From assembly GCF_014202475.1 (NCBI RefSeq), contig NZ_JACHGV010000013.1, positions 124,001 to 188,000 of the forward strand: DNA of 64,000 nucleotides, written 5' to 3'. Under the pieces are notes generated by a model, which ran no database searches, had not been told where the DNA came from, and saw only the letters and a program-made list of their open reading frames with translations. This document shows positions 50,256-59,570 of the stretch, one piece after another (position 1 is the first letter of the stretch; each line of letters starts with the position of its first letter). The translations under genes and the position numbers were made by a program. This DNA is from Streptomyces paradoxus. Its GTDB lineage: Bacteria > Actinomycetota > Actinomycetes > Streptomycetales > Streptomycetaceae.

Positions 50256-51770
50256 TCAGGCCTGCCGGGCGTGCACGGGGCTGTGGGCGACGTCGTCCGG
50301 GCAGGCGCGGTGCGGCTCGCCGGTCCGCCGGTCGCGCCGCCAGTCGTACGCCGCGAGAGCCAGCGACGCGGCCATGCCGACGAGCCCGGCGGCCATCGCG
50401 AGGAAGAGGGCGCCGCGGTAGTCGTCGCTCCTGCTGCCCAGCACCAGGTAGTAAAGGCCGGGCAGGGCGGCGGTGCCCACCGCGGCGCCGAGCCGCTGCC
50501 CGGTCTGCAGGGCGCCGCCCGCCGCTCCCGCCATGTGCACGGGCACGTCGCGCAGCGTCATGGTGATGTTCGGGGAGATCACGCACCCGCCGCCGACGCC
50601 GCCGAGGAACATGACCGGGGCGGCGATCCAGGGCGCGATGTCGAGGGGCGCGAAGCGCAACAGCAGCGCGGTGCCGCCCAGCCCGAGGATCACGCCCGTG
50701 AGCCCGCCCACGGTGAGCAGCCGGCCGAGCCGGTCCACCAGCCGCCCGGAGACGGCGGCCGCGAAGGCCGAGCCGAGGGCGAAGGGCGTCACGGCGAGGC
50801 CGGATTCGAGCGGGGAGAAGCCCAGACCGTGCTGGTAGAAGAGGGCGAAGACCAGCCAGACGCCGCTGAAGCCGATGAAGTAGAGGGTGCCGACGCCGGC
50901 GCCGACGGCGTAGCCGCGCACGGTGGTGAACAGTCGTGGGTCGAGCAGCGGCTGGGGGCCGCGGTCCAGCAGGCGGTGCTGCCAGCGGGTGAAGGCGAAC
51001 AGGAGCCCGGCGCCGGCAGGGAACATCCACCACAGCCGGGCGAGGCCGCCGGTCTCCGCCTGCACCAGCGGATACATGAACGCGAGGACACCCAGGCCGA
51101 GGAGCACGACGCCGGGCAGGTCGACGTGTTCGCGGCCGGAACGCCGGGTGCGGGGCAGCAGGCGGCGTCCGAGGAGGACCGCGAGGACGCCGATGGGGAC
51201 GTTGACGTAGAAGATCCAGCGCCAGCCCTGGGCGCCGTCGGCCAGTGCGAGGATCAGGCCGCCGGCGAGGGGGCCGACGCCGGAGGAGATACCGACGGTG
51301 GCGCCGAAGAAGCCGAAGGCGCGGCCTCGTTCGGCGCCCCGGAACATCTGCTGGATGAGCGCGGAGTTCTGCGGGGCCATGAAGCCGGCCGCCAGGCCCT
51401 GGGCGAGCCGGGCCACCACGAGCAGCGTGATGTTCGGGGCGGCTCCGCAGGCCGCGCTGAACAGCACGAAGCCGCTGAGGGCGACGAGGAAGATGCGGCG
51501 CCGGTCCAGGGCGTCGCCGAGGCGGCCGGCGGTGACGAGGGCGAGGCCGAAGGAGAGGGCGTAGCCGGACACCACCCACTGCACCTCGGCCGCGGAGGCG
51601 TCCAGCTGCTGCTGGATGGTGGGCAGGGCGACCGCCACGATCGACACGTCCAGCAGACTCATGAAACCGGCCACCAGCGTGACCCACAGGGCCCGCCACC
51701 GCCTCGGGTCCGGCTCGTACCCGTCCTGCTGCCCGCCCTGGTTCCGGCCGCCCTCCGCCGACGCTGTCAC
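50256..51770 (-). CDS. DHA2-type MFS drug transporter
   Basis: Fourteen-helix MFS antiporter of 504 residues (EmrB/QacA type). Motif A is GRLGDALDRRRIFLVAL; motif C-like GPLAGGLIL sits in helix 5. GTG at 51770 has AGAGGAG 6 bases upstream; the longer frame beyond it is Pro/Arg-rich. It would export drugs or a cell metabolite. No TetR or MarR regulator sits next to it. It is divergent from the ProP-like gene across a 230-base gap in which I see no clear operator. Confidence 0.87.
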   Translation of the reverse strand: MTASAEGGRNQGGQQDGYEPDPRRWRALWVTLVAGFMSLLDVSIVAVALPTIQQQLDASAAEVQWVVSGYALSFGLALVTAGRLGDALDRRRIFLVALSGFVLFSAACGAAPNITLLVVARLAQGLAAGFMAPQNSALIQQMFRGAERGRAFGFFGATVGISSGVGPLAGGLILALADGAQGWRWIFYVNVPIGVLAVLLGRRLLPRTRRSGREHVDLPGVVLLGLGVLAFMYPLVQAETGGLARLWWMFPAGAGLLFAFTRWQHRLLDRGPQPLLDPRLFTTVRGYAVGAGVGTLYFIGFSGVWLVFALFYQHGLGFSPLESGLAVTPFALGSAFAAAVSGRLVDRLGRLLTVGGLTGVILGLGGTALLLRFAPLDIAPWIAAPVMFLGGVGGGCVISPNITMTLRDVPVHMAGAAGGALQTGQRLGAAVGTAALPGLYYLVLGSRSDDYRGALFLAMAAGLVGMAASLALAAYDWRRDRRTGEPHRACPDDVAHSPVHARQA

Positions 51771-52000
51771 TTGGGCTCCTCTCACCAGGCACGCACCCGG
51801 CGAGTCAAGTTCCCCCGCCGGGGCACGGACACACACCCGTCCCGGAGATCCTCCCGGACGGCGCGGCGGCCCGCCTCTCACCCTGAGCACCCCTGCGTCA
51901 CGCTCCGTGGTCGACCGGGCGCCGCGCGAAGGGGTTCGTTTGAGCGCGCGAGATCTGTGCAGGCGTTGGGCTTGGGAATGCGACCGGCGAAAGGAAACAC

Positions 52001-53500
52001 GTGATGGCGGCGCCCGGCAACGACGAGTCGGTGGATCCCGCGGCTGTGAGACGACACCGGGTGCTGTTCCGGGCGATCGAGAAACGACGTCACCCGAAGC
52101 TGCGCCGCAGCGACATCACGGTGACCGACGAGGCCGCGGTCAAGCGGGCCACCAAGGCCGCCGCCCTCGGCAACGCCATGGAGTGGTACGACTTCGGCAT
52201 CTACAGCTATCTGGCGTCGACCATCGGCAGGGTCTTCTTCCCCTCCGGCAACGACACCGCCCAGCTGCTCGGGTCCTTCGCGACGTTCGCCGTGGCCTTC
52301 CTGGTGCGCCCGCTGGGCGGCATGGTTTTCGGGCCGCTCGGGGACAAGGTGGGGCGCAAGCGCATCCTCTCCCTCACCATGATCATGATGGCGGTGGGCA
52401 CCTTCGCCATCGGCCTGGTCCCCTCGCACGCCGCGATCGGGTTGTGGGCCCCGGCCCTGCTGATCTTCTTCCGGCTGGTGCAGGGCTTCTCGACCGGCGG
52501 GGAGTACGGCGGCGCCTCGACGTTCATCGCCGAGTACGCGCCCGACAAGCGGCGCGGCTTCTTCGGCAGCTTCCTGGAGCTCGGCACCCTCGCCGGCTAT
52601 GTCGGGGCCTCTGGCCTCGTCGTCCTGCTGCAGACCCTCCTCAGCGACGACCAGATGCTGTCGTGGGGCTGGCGCGTGCCGTTCCTGGTCGCGGCCCCGC
52701 TCGGCCTCATCGGGCTCTACCTGCGGCTCAAGCTGGACGAGACGCCCGCCTTCCAGAAGCTGGAGGGCGGCCAGGCGAAGGCGAGCGAGGCCGCCGACGC
52801 CGTGGAGACCTCGGCCGCCGCCGACCTCGGCAAGATCTTCACCCGGTACTGGCGGCCGCTGCTGCTGTGCCTCGCGCTTGTGGCGGCGTACAACATCACC
52901 GACTACATGCTGCTGTCGTACATGCCGACGTACCTGTCCGACGAGCTGGGCTACGGCACCAACCACGGCCTGCTGATCCTGGTCGTGGTGATGGTGCTGC
53001 AGATGTGCCTCATCAACCAGGTCGGGCGCCTCTCGGACCGCTTCGGGCGCAAGCCGCTGCTGATGGCGGGGATGCTCGGGTTCCTGTTCCTCTCCCTGCC
53101 GTCGTTCTGGCTCATCCGGCAGGGCGACGTCGTCCTCATCACCGTGGGTCTGCTGCTGATGGGGCTCTCCCTGCTGCCGATGCTCGGCACGATGTCCGCG
53201 GCGCTCCCGGCGATCTTCCCCACGCAGGTGCGCTACGGCTCGCTCTCGGTGGCCTACAACCTGGCCACCTCGGTCTTCGGCGGTACGACACCCCTGGTGA
53301 TCACGGCTCTGATCAGTGCCTTCGACTCGACCCTGATGCCGGCGTACTACGCCACCGGCGCCGCGGTCATCGGCGTCATCGCCGTGCTGTGCATGCGCGA
53401 GACCGCCAACAAGCCGCTGGCCGGTTCCCCGCCGTCCGTGGAGACGGAGGCGGAGGCCCGGGAACTGGTGCAGGCGCAGTCCCCGCGGCCCAGGTTCTGA
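52001..53500 (+). CDS. ProP-like MFS osmolyte/metabolite:proton symporter
   Basis: MFS protein of 499 residues in the metabolite:H+ symporter family that includes ProP. LGNAMEWYDFGIYSYL opens helix 1; GDKVGRKRILSLTMIMM is loop 2-3 and FSTGGEYGGASTFIAEY is helix 4. ProP imports proline, betaine and ectoine under osmotic stress. The N-terminal 60 residues are charged. No C-terminal coiled coil like that of E. coli ProP is evident. AAGGA lies 5 bases before GTG 52001; ATG 52004 is equally possible. A strong terminator follows. Confidence 0.87.
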   Translation: MMAAPGNDESVDPAAVRRHRVLFRAIEKRRHPKLRRSDITVTDEAAVKRATKAAALGNAMEWYDFGIYSYLASTIGRVFFPSGNDTAQLLGSFATFAVAFLVRPLGGMVFGPLGDKVGRKRILSLTMIMMAVGTFAIGLVPSHAAIGLWAPALLIFFRLVQGFSTGGEYGGASTFIAEYAPDKRRGFFGSFLELGTLAGYVGASGLVVLLQTLLSDDQMLSWGWRVPFLVAAPLGLIGLYLRLKLDETPAFQKLEGGQAKASEAADAVETSAAADLGKIFTRYWRPLLLCLALVAAYNITDYMLLSYMPTYLSDELGYGTNHGLLILVVVMVLQMCLINQVGRLSDRFGRKPLLMAGMLGFLFLSLPSFWLIRQGDVVLITVGLLLMGLSLLPMLGTMSAALPAIFPTQVRYGSLSVAYNLATSVFGGTTPLVITALISAFDSTLMPAYYATGAAVIGVIAVLCMRETANKPLAGSPPSVETEAEARELVQAQSPRPRF

Positions 53501-53512
53501 CCGACGGGCGGA

Positions 53513-53545
53513 GGCCCCGTCCGCGACCGTTGCGGACGGGGCCTT
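53513..53545 (+). terminator. Terminator after the ProP-like gene
   Basis: GGCCCCGTCCGC (53513-53524) and GCGGACGGGGCC (53532-53543) form a perfect 12-base-pair stem with a 7-base loop, followed by TT. Confidence 0.85.
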
Positions 53546-53614
53546 CGCGATTAGGCGGTGGCGGGCCGGGAACGCGGTGCGCGCTACGACCCCCGAGGCG
53601 AGGCCGGTAAGGCG

Positions 53615-54028
53615 ATGACCGAGTACGAACGCTCCCGCACGATGCCCGCACAGCCCGAGCACGTCTTCGACCAGGCCGCGCACGTCGGGCGGCTGGACAG
53701 CTGGCTGCCGGAGGCCCTGCACGTGGAAGCCGGGCAGCTGCCGGCCGTCACCGTGCACGAGGACCGCACCGACGAGGACACCTCCGCCCTGTTCCGTGCC
53801 CGGCCCGACCAGATGCGGCTCGAATGGGGCACCCGTGACCAGGGCGAGTACGCGGGCTGGCTCCAGGTCGCCGGGCTCGACGGCGGGGCCAGTGAGGTGA
53901 CCGTGCACCTGTCGTTCTTCGACGAGGGCCACGACCCGGGCGAGCAGGCCGTCACCGACGCCCTGGACACCAGCCTGCGGCGGCTGGAGGAGCAGGTGCG
54001 GCTGCACGTCGGCCACGCGGCCGGCTGA
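53615..54028 (+). CDS. SRPBCC family protein
   Basis: Helix-grip START-like protein of 137 residues: MPAQPEHVFDQAAHVGRLDSWLP at the start and a long C-terminal helix (VTDALDTSLRRLEEQVRLHVG). Such proteins bind hydrophobic ligands or act as cyclases. AAGG precedes the ATG at 53615. An in-frame open stretch continues right past its TGA into the next entry. Confidence 0.78.
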   Translation: MTEYERSRTMPAQPEHVFDQAAHVGRLDSWLPEALHVEAGQLPAVTVHEDRTDEDTSALFRARPDQMRLEWGTRDQGEYAGWLQVAGLDGGASEVTVHLSFFDEGHDPGEQAVTDALDTSLRRLEEQVRLHVGHAAG

Positions 54029-54121
54029 GCCGCCGCGGCGCGCGGCAGGCAGTACGCCGTCGCGGCGTCCGGACAGTGGACCGACGAGGAGGAGGGGCGG
54101 CGCCGGCTGTCCTCCGGCGAG

Positions 54122-54343
54122 GTGCACACGTGGGAACCGGGCCGCAACGAAACGGTCTGCGGCCTCTCCCTCAGCCGTTCCCGGCTGGTCCGCTTCCCGC
54201 ACGTCGGCCGGCCTGACACCTTCCCCGAGTCCGGCGGCGCCGCGGACCGGGTGCGGCGCCCATGCCCGCGCTGCGCCTCGGTGGCGGGCCGCCGCGGCCC
54301 CGACGCCCGCCCACGGTGGCACCGGACCGGCCCCCGGCCGTGA
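54122..54343 (+). CDS. Small hypothetical protein, CxxC motif
   Basis: Short Arg-rich protein of 73 residues from GTG 54122 (VHTWEPGRNETVCGLSLSRS), with RPCPRCAS as a possible metal-binding CxxC. The frame is open upstream to the TGA of the SRPBCC gene at 54026. The upstream codons read GRQYAVAASGQWTDEEEGRR, which looks protein-like but has no start codon. Either the start codon was lost or translation begins at the GTG. Confidence 0.5.
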   Translation: MHTWEPGRNETVCGLSLSRSRLVRFPHVGRPDTFPESGGAADRVRRPCPRCASVAGRRGPDARPRWHRTGPRP

Positions 54344-54372
54344 GCGCGCCCGTACCGACGGGGCCCGGGATC

Positions 54373-55560
54373 TCAGTAAGTGCCGGAGTCCGCCCCAGGA
54401 AACAGCCCGCGGTCGTGTCCGTCGCACATCGAGGCGGCGCCGCACGCGCCGGCCCGGGGGCGGATGGGGACGCCGTTGGTGCGCAGCACCTCCCGGACGT
54501 CCAGGATCAGGGAGAACACCTCGCGGTTGCGGTCCTCGCCCTGCTCGTCCCAGGCCCGCTGCTCGGCCTCGACCGCCATCCGGTCCTCGGCGAACACCCG
54601 CTCGGTGAAGCGCCTGATGAGCGGCCAGGCCAACTGCAGGGCACCGGGAATCCTCGGCTTCTCGATCATGAGCAGGCCGAAGGTGTGACATCTGCGCTGC
54701 TCGGCGTCCTCGGGCACATAGGCGACCCAGAGCCGGAAGGCCGGCCGCTCGGCGTTCTCCGGGACCAGGTCGAGGGTCTGGTACGGGTACTCGGTGCGGA
54801 TCGTCATGACGTCGCGGGAGTCACTGCCGCCGATGCCCTCGGCGGCCAGCAGGCTGGCCCCCCGGTTCCGCTTGCCCCCGGCGTGGCTGAACAGGTACCT
54901 GGCCTCCACCGACCGCTCGTCGGTCCGGGAGTCGAGCAGCTCGGGACGGAGCCTGCCCACCACGCCCCGGTGGAGGAACTGGTGGTTCATGTCGAGGAGG
55001 TTCTCGTGCATGAACGAGTAGTGGCAGCGCACGGTCCGGGAGTAGGTCATCGTCTTGTACCGCGGCGAGCCGAACGCCGGCAGATCGGGCAGCGGGGTGG
55101 CGGCCGCCTTGTCCGGGTCACCGGGGAACGCGAACACCAGGCCGTACGCCTCGCGGACGGGGTAGCCGCGCACGCCGCGCGGCGGCCGGCCGTCGCCTTT
55201 GGCGAGGTAGGGGATCTGCGAGATGCGGCCGTCGCCGCGATAGGCCCACGCGTGGTAGCAGCAGCGCAGTGTCTCGCCCTCCACGACGCCCATGCTCAAC
55301 GGCACCTGACGGTGTGCGCACCGGTCCTCCAGGGCGTACACGGTGCCACTCTCCCCGCGGTAGAGCGCGATGCGCTCGCCGGCGAACGACGCCGCGAACG
55401 TCCGCCTGCTGCGCACGTTCTTGGACAGCGCGACCGGATACCAGTGGTCCGGGTTCGCCCCGACGCGCCGGAGGTCGACCAGGCCGGTACTCGGATCGCG
55501 GTGCGCCGAGGGCCACACGGCTCCGGCGGAGAAGGCCCCGGCCTCGTCGGTCTCGGTCAT
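54373..55560 (-). CDS. Rieske non-heme iron oxygenase
   Basis: Aromatic ring-hydroxylating dioxygenase alpha-subunit type, 395 residues. The Rieske 2Fe-2S ligands are CAHRQVPLSMG and CCYHAWAY (C-x-H ... C-x2-H). The mononuclear iron site is ENLLDMNHQFLH, giving two His, with a later Asp. The oxygen-activating enzyme needs a reductase, but none is encoded nearby. The substrate may be an aromatic, sterol or choline-like molecule. GAGGGAGAGG precedes the ATG at 55560. Confidence 0.88.
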   Translation of the reverse strand: MTETDEAGAFSAGAVWPSAHRDPSTGLVDLRRVGANPDHWYPVALSKNVRSRRTFAASFAGERIALYRGESGTVYALEDRCAHRQVPLSMGVVEGETLRCCYHAWAYRGDGRISQIPYLAKGDGRPPRGVRGYPVREAYGLVFAFPGDPDKAAATPLPDLPAFGSPRYKTMTYSRTVRCHYSFMHENLLDMNHQFLHRGVVGRLRPELLDSRTDERSVEARYLFSHAGGKRNRGASLLAAEGIGGSDSRDVMTIRTEYPYQTLDLVPENAERPAFRLWVAYVPEDAEQRRCHTFGLLMIEKPRIPGALQLAWPLIRRFTERVFAEDRMAVEAEQRAWDEQGEDRNREVFSLILDVREVLRTNGVPIRPRAGACGAASMCDGHDRGLFPGADSGTY

Positions 55561-55699
55561 ACCTCTCCCTCGCGCGTACGGGCAGCGACAGCCGCGCGTC
55601 CCATCGGGCAGCACCGAGCCGCCGACGCGGCCGCCCGGCACCGTCCATCCTCACCGCGGCCTGCCGGTCACGCCCTGCCCGGTGCGTACGGTCGGGTGA

Positions 55700-56245
55700 C
55701 TAGCGGTCGAGTGCAGGGAGGCCTGCCAGGCCGGTGTCGTGCATGATGCGGTCCACGGTCTCGCGCAGGGTGCTGTCGGCGCCGACGACGGCCTCGATGC
55801 CGCCGGGCAGCAGGTCCAGTTCGCGGTACCAGTCACGCAGTTGCGCCTCGCCGACCTCGTGCGCGATCGGCTTGGTGGCATGGCGGACGAGGGTCTGCTC
55901 GAACGGCACGTGCAGGTAGTACGCATGGGTCGGCCCGCGGTGGTCGGCCCGCAGCCGGGTGAGCATCCCGCCGTAGTGGTCGGCGTACAGGATCCCTTCG
56001 ACCACGACGTGGTACCCGGCGTCCAGGGCGTAGCGGGCCGTCAGATCGATCAGACCGATGTTCGCCGCCCCGGGCCGGTCCCTTTCCCGCAGCACGATCC
56101 GGCGCAGATTGTCCTGTCCGACCAGCGCCAGCCCCCGCCCGAACCTCTCACGGACCCCGGCCGCGACGGACGACTTCCCGGCCCCGCTGTTGCCCCTCAG
56201 AACGACCAGCCGGGTCTGTTCGGTCCCCACCATCACGCGGGCCAT
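55700..56245 (-). CDS. P-loop nucleoside/small-molecule kinase
   Basis: P-loop kinase of 181 residues with Walker A RGNSGAGKSS near residue 22, followed by an AAA_33-like pattern: VVVEGILYADHYGGML and the C-terminal lid ATKPIAHEVGE. It might phosphorylate a nucleoside, sugar or antibiotic. ATG 56245 overlaps TAGGAT, a consensus -10. If that is the promoter, translation would start at GTG 56236 or ATG 56233 on a leaderless transcript. Single gene. Confidence 0.75.
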   Translation of the reverse strand: MARVMVGTEQTRLVVLRGNSGAGKSSVAAGVRERFGRGLALVGQDNLRRIVLRERDRPGAANIGLIDLTARYALDAGYHVVVEGILYADHYGGMLTRLRADHRGPTHAYYLHVPFEQTLVRHATKPIAHEVGEAQLRDWYRELDLLPGGIEAVVGADSTLRETVDRIMHDTGLAGLPALDR

Positions 56246-56268
56246 CCTATGAGGGACGGTGCCGGCAT

Positions 56269-56781
56269 TCAGGCGCTGTCGGCAACGGACGACGGCGTCT
56301 GCCCCCGTGCCGGCCCCGACGCCCACAGCCAGGTGCGTTTGCGGGTGCGGCCCGCGATGTCCGTGCTGTGCGCAGCCGCCACCGCCGTCAGGAACGGCCA
56401 TGCGAGGAAGGTCGTGCCGAGCTGGGCGACGGCCCCGTCCGTGCCGATGGCGACGACCAGGAACTCGGCGGGGAAGACGAGCGCGCCGAGCAGCGCTCCC
56501 GTGAGGGTGAGTCCCCACCGGCGGGTGAGGACGCGCGACGCGAGGGCCAGTCCGCCGGCGAGGACCAGGCCCATCAGCACACCGGCCAGCAGGCTGCCCC
56601 CCGTGAGCAGTACGCCGTAGCGCACGTCGCGGGCGGCGAGTTCGGTGTCCCCTCCCCGGAGGAACTCCACCAGGGCCACCCCCAGGGCGAGAGCGGCCCA
56701 CGGGATGCCCGGTACGCACGCCATGAGCAGGCCCACTCTCACCCCGCGCCCCACCAGGCCCGCTCTTCCCGCATGCTCCAC
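56269..56781 (-). CDS. Hypothetical membrane protein
   Basis: Protein of 170 residues with four predicted helices (near 15-38, 55-80, 87-112 and 118-138). The C-terminus is basic. GTG 56781 lies 1 base past the stop of the upstream GNAT gene, so the two are coupled. No family recognised. Confidence 0.65.
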   Translation of the reverse strand: MEHAGRAGLVGRGVRVGLLMACVPGIPWAALALGVALVEFLRGGDTELAARDVRYGVLLTGGSLLAGVLMGLVLAGGLALASRVLTRRWGLTLTGALLGALVFPAEFLVVAIGTDGAVAQLGTTFLAWPFLTAVAAAHSTDIAGRTRKRTWLWASGPARGQTPSSVADSA

Positions 56782-56782
56782 G

Positions 56783-57313
56783 TCAGGGCCTCACCATTCC
56801 GCCGACCCACCAGTCGTGGGGCTTGCCGTCGTTGGCGATGCCGCGGTTGCGCAGCGTGCCTTCGACGGTGAATCCCAGCCGCTCGGCGACGGCACGCGAG
56901 CCGGTGTTCCCGGTCATGGCCCACCACTCGATGCGGTGGACGTCGAGCGTGGCCCACCCCCAGTCGCAGAGCGCCCGCGCGGCCTCGACCGAATAGCCCC
57001 GGCCGCGCTGCTCCTTGACGGCCCAGTAGCCGAGTTCGTACACGCCCTGACTCACCCTGGTGAGGCAGTACGAGCCGACGAGCGCCGAGGTGTCCTTGCG
57101 GAACGCTCCGAGGATGTAGTTGTCGTCGCCGGCCCAGCCCTGTGGCCACTCCTGACAGACCCTCTTCTCGGCGTCGTGCCGTCGGAAGGGCACGGGAACC
57201 GGTGTGTAGAACTGGATGTCCTCGTCCTGGCAGGCGTCGTACACCGCGTCCGCGTCGGCCGGCCCGAAGGGCCTCAGCACCAGACGCGCGGTCTCGAGAG
57301 TCACTGGATCCAC
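56783..57313 (-). CDS. RimJ/RimL-type GNAT acetyltransferase
   Basis: Acetyltransferase of 176 residues of the RimJ/RimL class, typically modifying protein N-termini or small amines. The N-terminus has TARLVLRPF, the acetyl-CoA site VKEQRGRGYSVEAARAL, and the late motif AVAERLGFTVEGTLRNR. GTG 57313 has no ribosome site; CATACT 6 bases upstream suggests a leaderless transcript. GTG three codons in is an alternative. Confidence 0.83.
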   Translation of the reverse strand: MDPVTLETARLVLRPFGPADADAVYDACQDEDIQFYTPVPVPFRRHDAEKRVCQEWPQGWAGDDNYILGAFRKDTSALVGSYCLTRVSQGVYELGYWAVKEQRGRGYSVEAARALCDWGWATLDVHRIEWWAMTGNTGSRAVAERLGFTVEGTLRNRGIANDGKPHDWWVGGMVRP

Positions 57314-57419
57314 CGCGTCAGTATGGGTGCGGCCCGTCGCCCTTCACCAGCGATTTCCGCGGCGGGCCGGGCCGCCTCGCCGTGCCTGCGGGTGCCGGAG
57401 CCGCGCGGCCCGCACCGCC

Positions 57420-57625
57420 ATGAACCTGATCCCCTGGGGCGAGAACACCCTCTTCGTCCTCGACTGGCATCCGCTGCGGGCCCCGGCATCCGGATGCACG
57501 GCCTCCCGGTGGACTACGTCGTCTCGATCCGCAACGGCATGATGCTGACGAAGCCGGCCCGGATCGCGGTGCGCGAGCATCGCGACGGCGCGAGCAGCGC
57601 GGTGCCGAGTACCCCGGGCGGATGA
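57420..57625 (+). pseudogene. Frame-broken small coding remnant
   Basis: ATG 57420 opens MNLIPWGENTLFVLDWHP, but the protein-like sequence then continues in another frame as GIRMHGLPVDYVVSIRNGM and LTKPARIAVREHRDG to a stop at 57623-57625. The switch is near 57485. I do not recognise the parent protein. No ribosome site is seen. The preceding 100 bases (57314-57419) show nothing clear. Confidence 0.3.
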
Positions 57626-57657
57626 GACCCGGCCCCCTGCGTACAGCCCGTTCCGGA

Positions 57658-59376
57658 TCAGCGCCCGGGCACGCGCACGGCGAGGAGGGCGACGTCGTCG
57701 TCGTTGCCGGAGGGGCGGACGCGGTGCAGGAGCTGGTCGGTGAACGAGGCGAGGGGGCGGTGGGCGAGGGCGGCGGCGTGCTGGCGCAGTCGGTCCAGTC
57801 CCTCGTCGAGGGTGCGGCGGGGCGCCTCGATGAGGCCGTCCGTGTACAGCACCAGGGTGGAGCCGGGTGGCAGCTGCGCGGTGGCGTCCGGGCGCCGGGC
57901 GCCGGTCTGGGTGCCCAGGAGTATGCCGTGGCCCTCGGTGAGGTAGCGGGCCAGGCCGTCGTGGCTGATCAGCAGCGGCGGGGGGTGGCCGGCGTTGGTC
58001 CAGGACAGCTGCCAGTTGCCGTCTTCGGCCGGTTCGACCCGGGCGAAGATCGTCGTGGCCATGGTGACGTCGGTGATGTGCTGGATCGCCTCGTCGAGCC
58101 GTTCGACGATGCGGCTGGGGGGTTCGTGCTGGGACCAGGCGTAGGCGCGGAGCATGTTGCGGACCTGCGCCATGCCGGCCGCCGCCTCCAGGTCGTGCCC
58201 GACGACGTCCCCGATGGCGAGGGCGGTGGACGCGTCGGACAGGGCGAAGGCGTCGTACCAGTCGCCGCCGACCTGTGAGGCGTCGGGTGCGGGCAGGTAG
58301 CGGACGGTCATCTGCAGACCCGAGACGCCCGGCATCTGGGGCAGCAGATGGTTCTGCATGGTCTCGGCGACCTTGCGCTGGCGCTGGTAGAGGCGGGCGT
58401 TGTCCAGAGCGAGGCCGGCCCGGCGGGCGATGTCCTCGATGAGGGGGAGGTCCCCGGGTGTGAACGCCGCCTGAGTCTCGTCGCGGCCCAGGGTCAGCGC
58501 TCCCAGGACCGCACGGGTGCTGCGGATGGGCGCGATGGCCGCGGAGTGCATCCCCGTGGCGTCGAACAGGTGGCGCTGCTCGACCGCGATGCCGGAGTCC
58601 GGTGGCCCCTGGTAGGTCTGCGGGCCGGCCAGGTTGGAGGCGACCCCGCGCAGGGCCCTGGACAGGGGCATCGGCGACTCCTCCGGGATCGGCGGCATCG
58701 GCCCCTGCAGATCCTCGCGGTGCGTGAGCGTGTCACCGTCGGCGTGGACCACGACGGTACGCCACACCTCGTCGCGCTCGGTGATCAGGTCGATGACCGC
58801 CCAGTCCGCGAGGCGGGGCAGGACCAGGGCCACCAGTCGGCGCAGCGCCTCGTCGACGTCGAGCGTGGACGTCAGCTGCGCGGTGGTCTCGGCCAGCAGC
58901 GCCAGCCGGTGCAGCTCCGACAGGGGCTGGGCCGCCGGTTGCGGCCGGGGGTCCGCGGCCTGCGGTTGGTGGGGGGTGTGGAAGACGACGAGCGTGGCGG
59001 CGTGCCGGCCGCCGACGTCGTACGGCGTGATCAGCCAGGAGATGTGCAGCAGCGTGCCGTCGCCGCAGGCGAAGAAGTCCTCGTCGGCCTGGGCCGTGCG
59101 CCCGGCGTGGAAGGCCTGCCGCATGGCGCACTGGGTCCTCGGCAGGGACTCCCCCTGGGGGCCGCGGTGCAGCAGGTCGTGCGCGTCATGGCCGATCATG
59201 TCGTCGGCGGACCGGCCCAGGAGCTGCTCGGCGCGGGTGTTCGCGGCGATGATGCAGCCCTGCTCGTCCACGACGTAGGCGCCCGTGCCGATGGCTTCCA
59301 GGGTCCCGGCCAGCACGACGGACGCTGTCGGCACGGACGGCCCGTTCACGGTCTCCGCGTGCTCCGGCCCCGTCAT
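57658..59376 (-). CDS. PAS-GAF-PP2C (SpoIIE-type) phosphatase
   Basis: Signalling phosphatase of 572 residues: PAS (about 25-130), GAF (about 160-315) and SpoIIE/PP2C (about 340-570). Mn-binding residues are in QVGGDWYDAF, LAIGDVVGHD and VLYTDGLIEA, ending DDDVALLAVRV. It would dephosphorylate a STAS antagonist in a partner switch controlling a stress sigma factor. GGGAG lies 6 bases before the ATG. No antagonist gene is adjacent; the GAF-ANTAR regulator further on may belong to the same stress circuit. Confidence 0.9.
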   Translation of the reverse strand: MTGPEHAETVNGPSVPTASVVLAGTLEAIGTGAYVVDEQGCIIAANTRAEQLLGRSADDMIGHDAHDLLHRGPQGESLPRTQCAMRQAFHAGRTAQADEDFFACGDGTLLHISWLITPYDVGGRHAATLVVFHTPHQPQAADPRPQPAAQPLSELHRLALLAETTAQLTSTLDVDEALRRLVALVLPRLADWAVIDLITERDEVWRTVVVHADGDTLTHREDLQGPMPPIPEESPMPLSRALRGVASNLAGPQTYQGPPDSGIAVEQRHLFDATGMHSAAIAPIRSTRAVLGALTLGRDETQAAFTPGDLPLIEDIARRAGLALDNARLYQRQRKVAETMQNHLLPQMPGVSGLQMTVRYLPAPDASQVGGDWYDAFALSDASTALAIGDVVGHDLEAAAGMAQVRNMLRAYAWSQHEPPSRIVERLDEAIQHITDVTMATTIFARVEPAEDGNWQLSWTNAGHPPPLLISHDGLARYLTEGHGILLGTQTGARRPDATAQLPPGSTLVLYTDGLIEAPRRTLDEGLDRLRQHAAALAHRPLASFTDQLLHRVRPSGNDDDVALLAVRVPGR

Positions 59377-59570
59377 CGCGGACTCCCTGCTGATCGGGCC
59401 GGCGTCCCTGTCGCCGGCATGCCCTGGTTACCTGCCCTCCCCGTATGCCCCTACGACGGAGGATTCCACGTCGCCGGGCGACACCGCGTCCTGCGAGCAC
59501 CTTGATCACCGGGTGCCGACCCGCTGACCTGCGGTCGCGGGAAACGGGCAGAGCCGGCCGGGACGCCTGC

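Noticed and set aside
47776..51792. 1338-residue minus-strand frame
   Set aside because: It runs antisense through the amidohydrolase, a hypothetical gene and out of frame across an MFS gene; composition is typical of GC-rich shadow frames.
51771..52000. Shared regulator site between the two divergent MFS genes
   Set aside because: No convincing palindrome or paired promoters could be seen in the 230-base gap.
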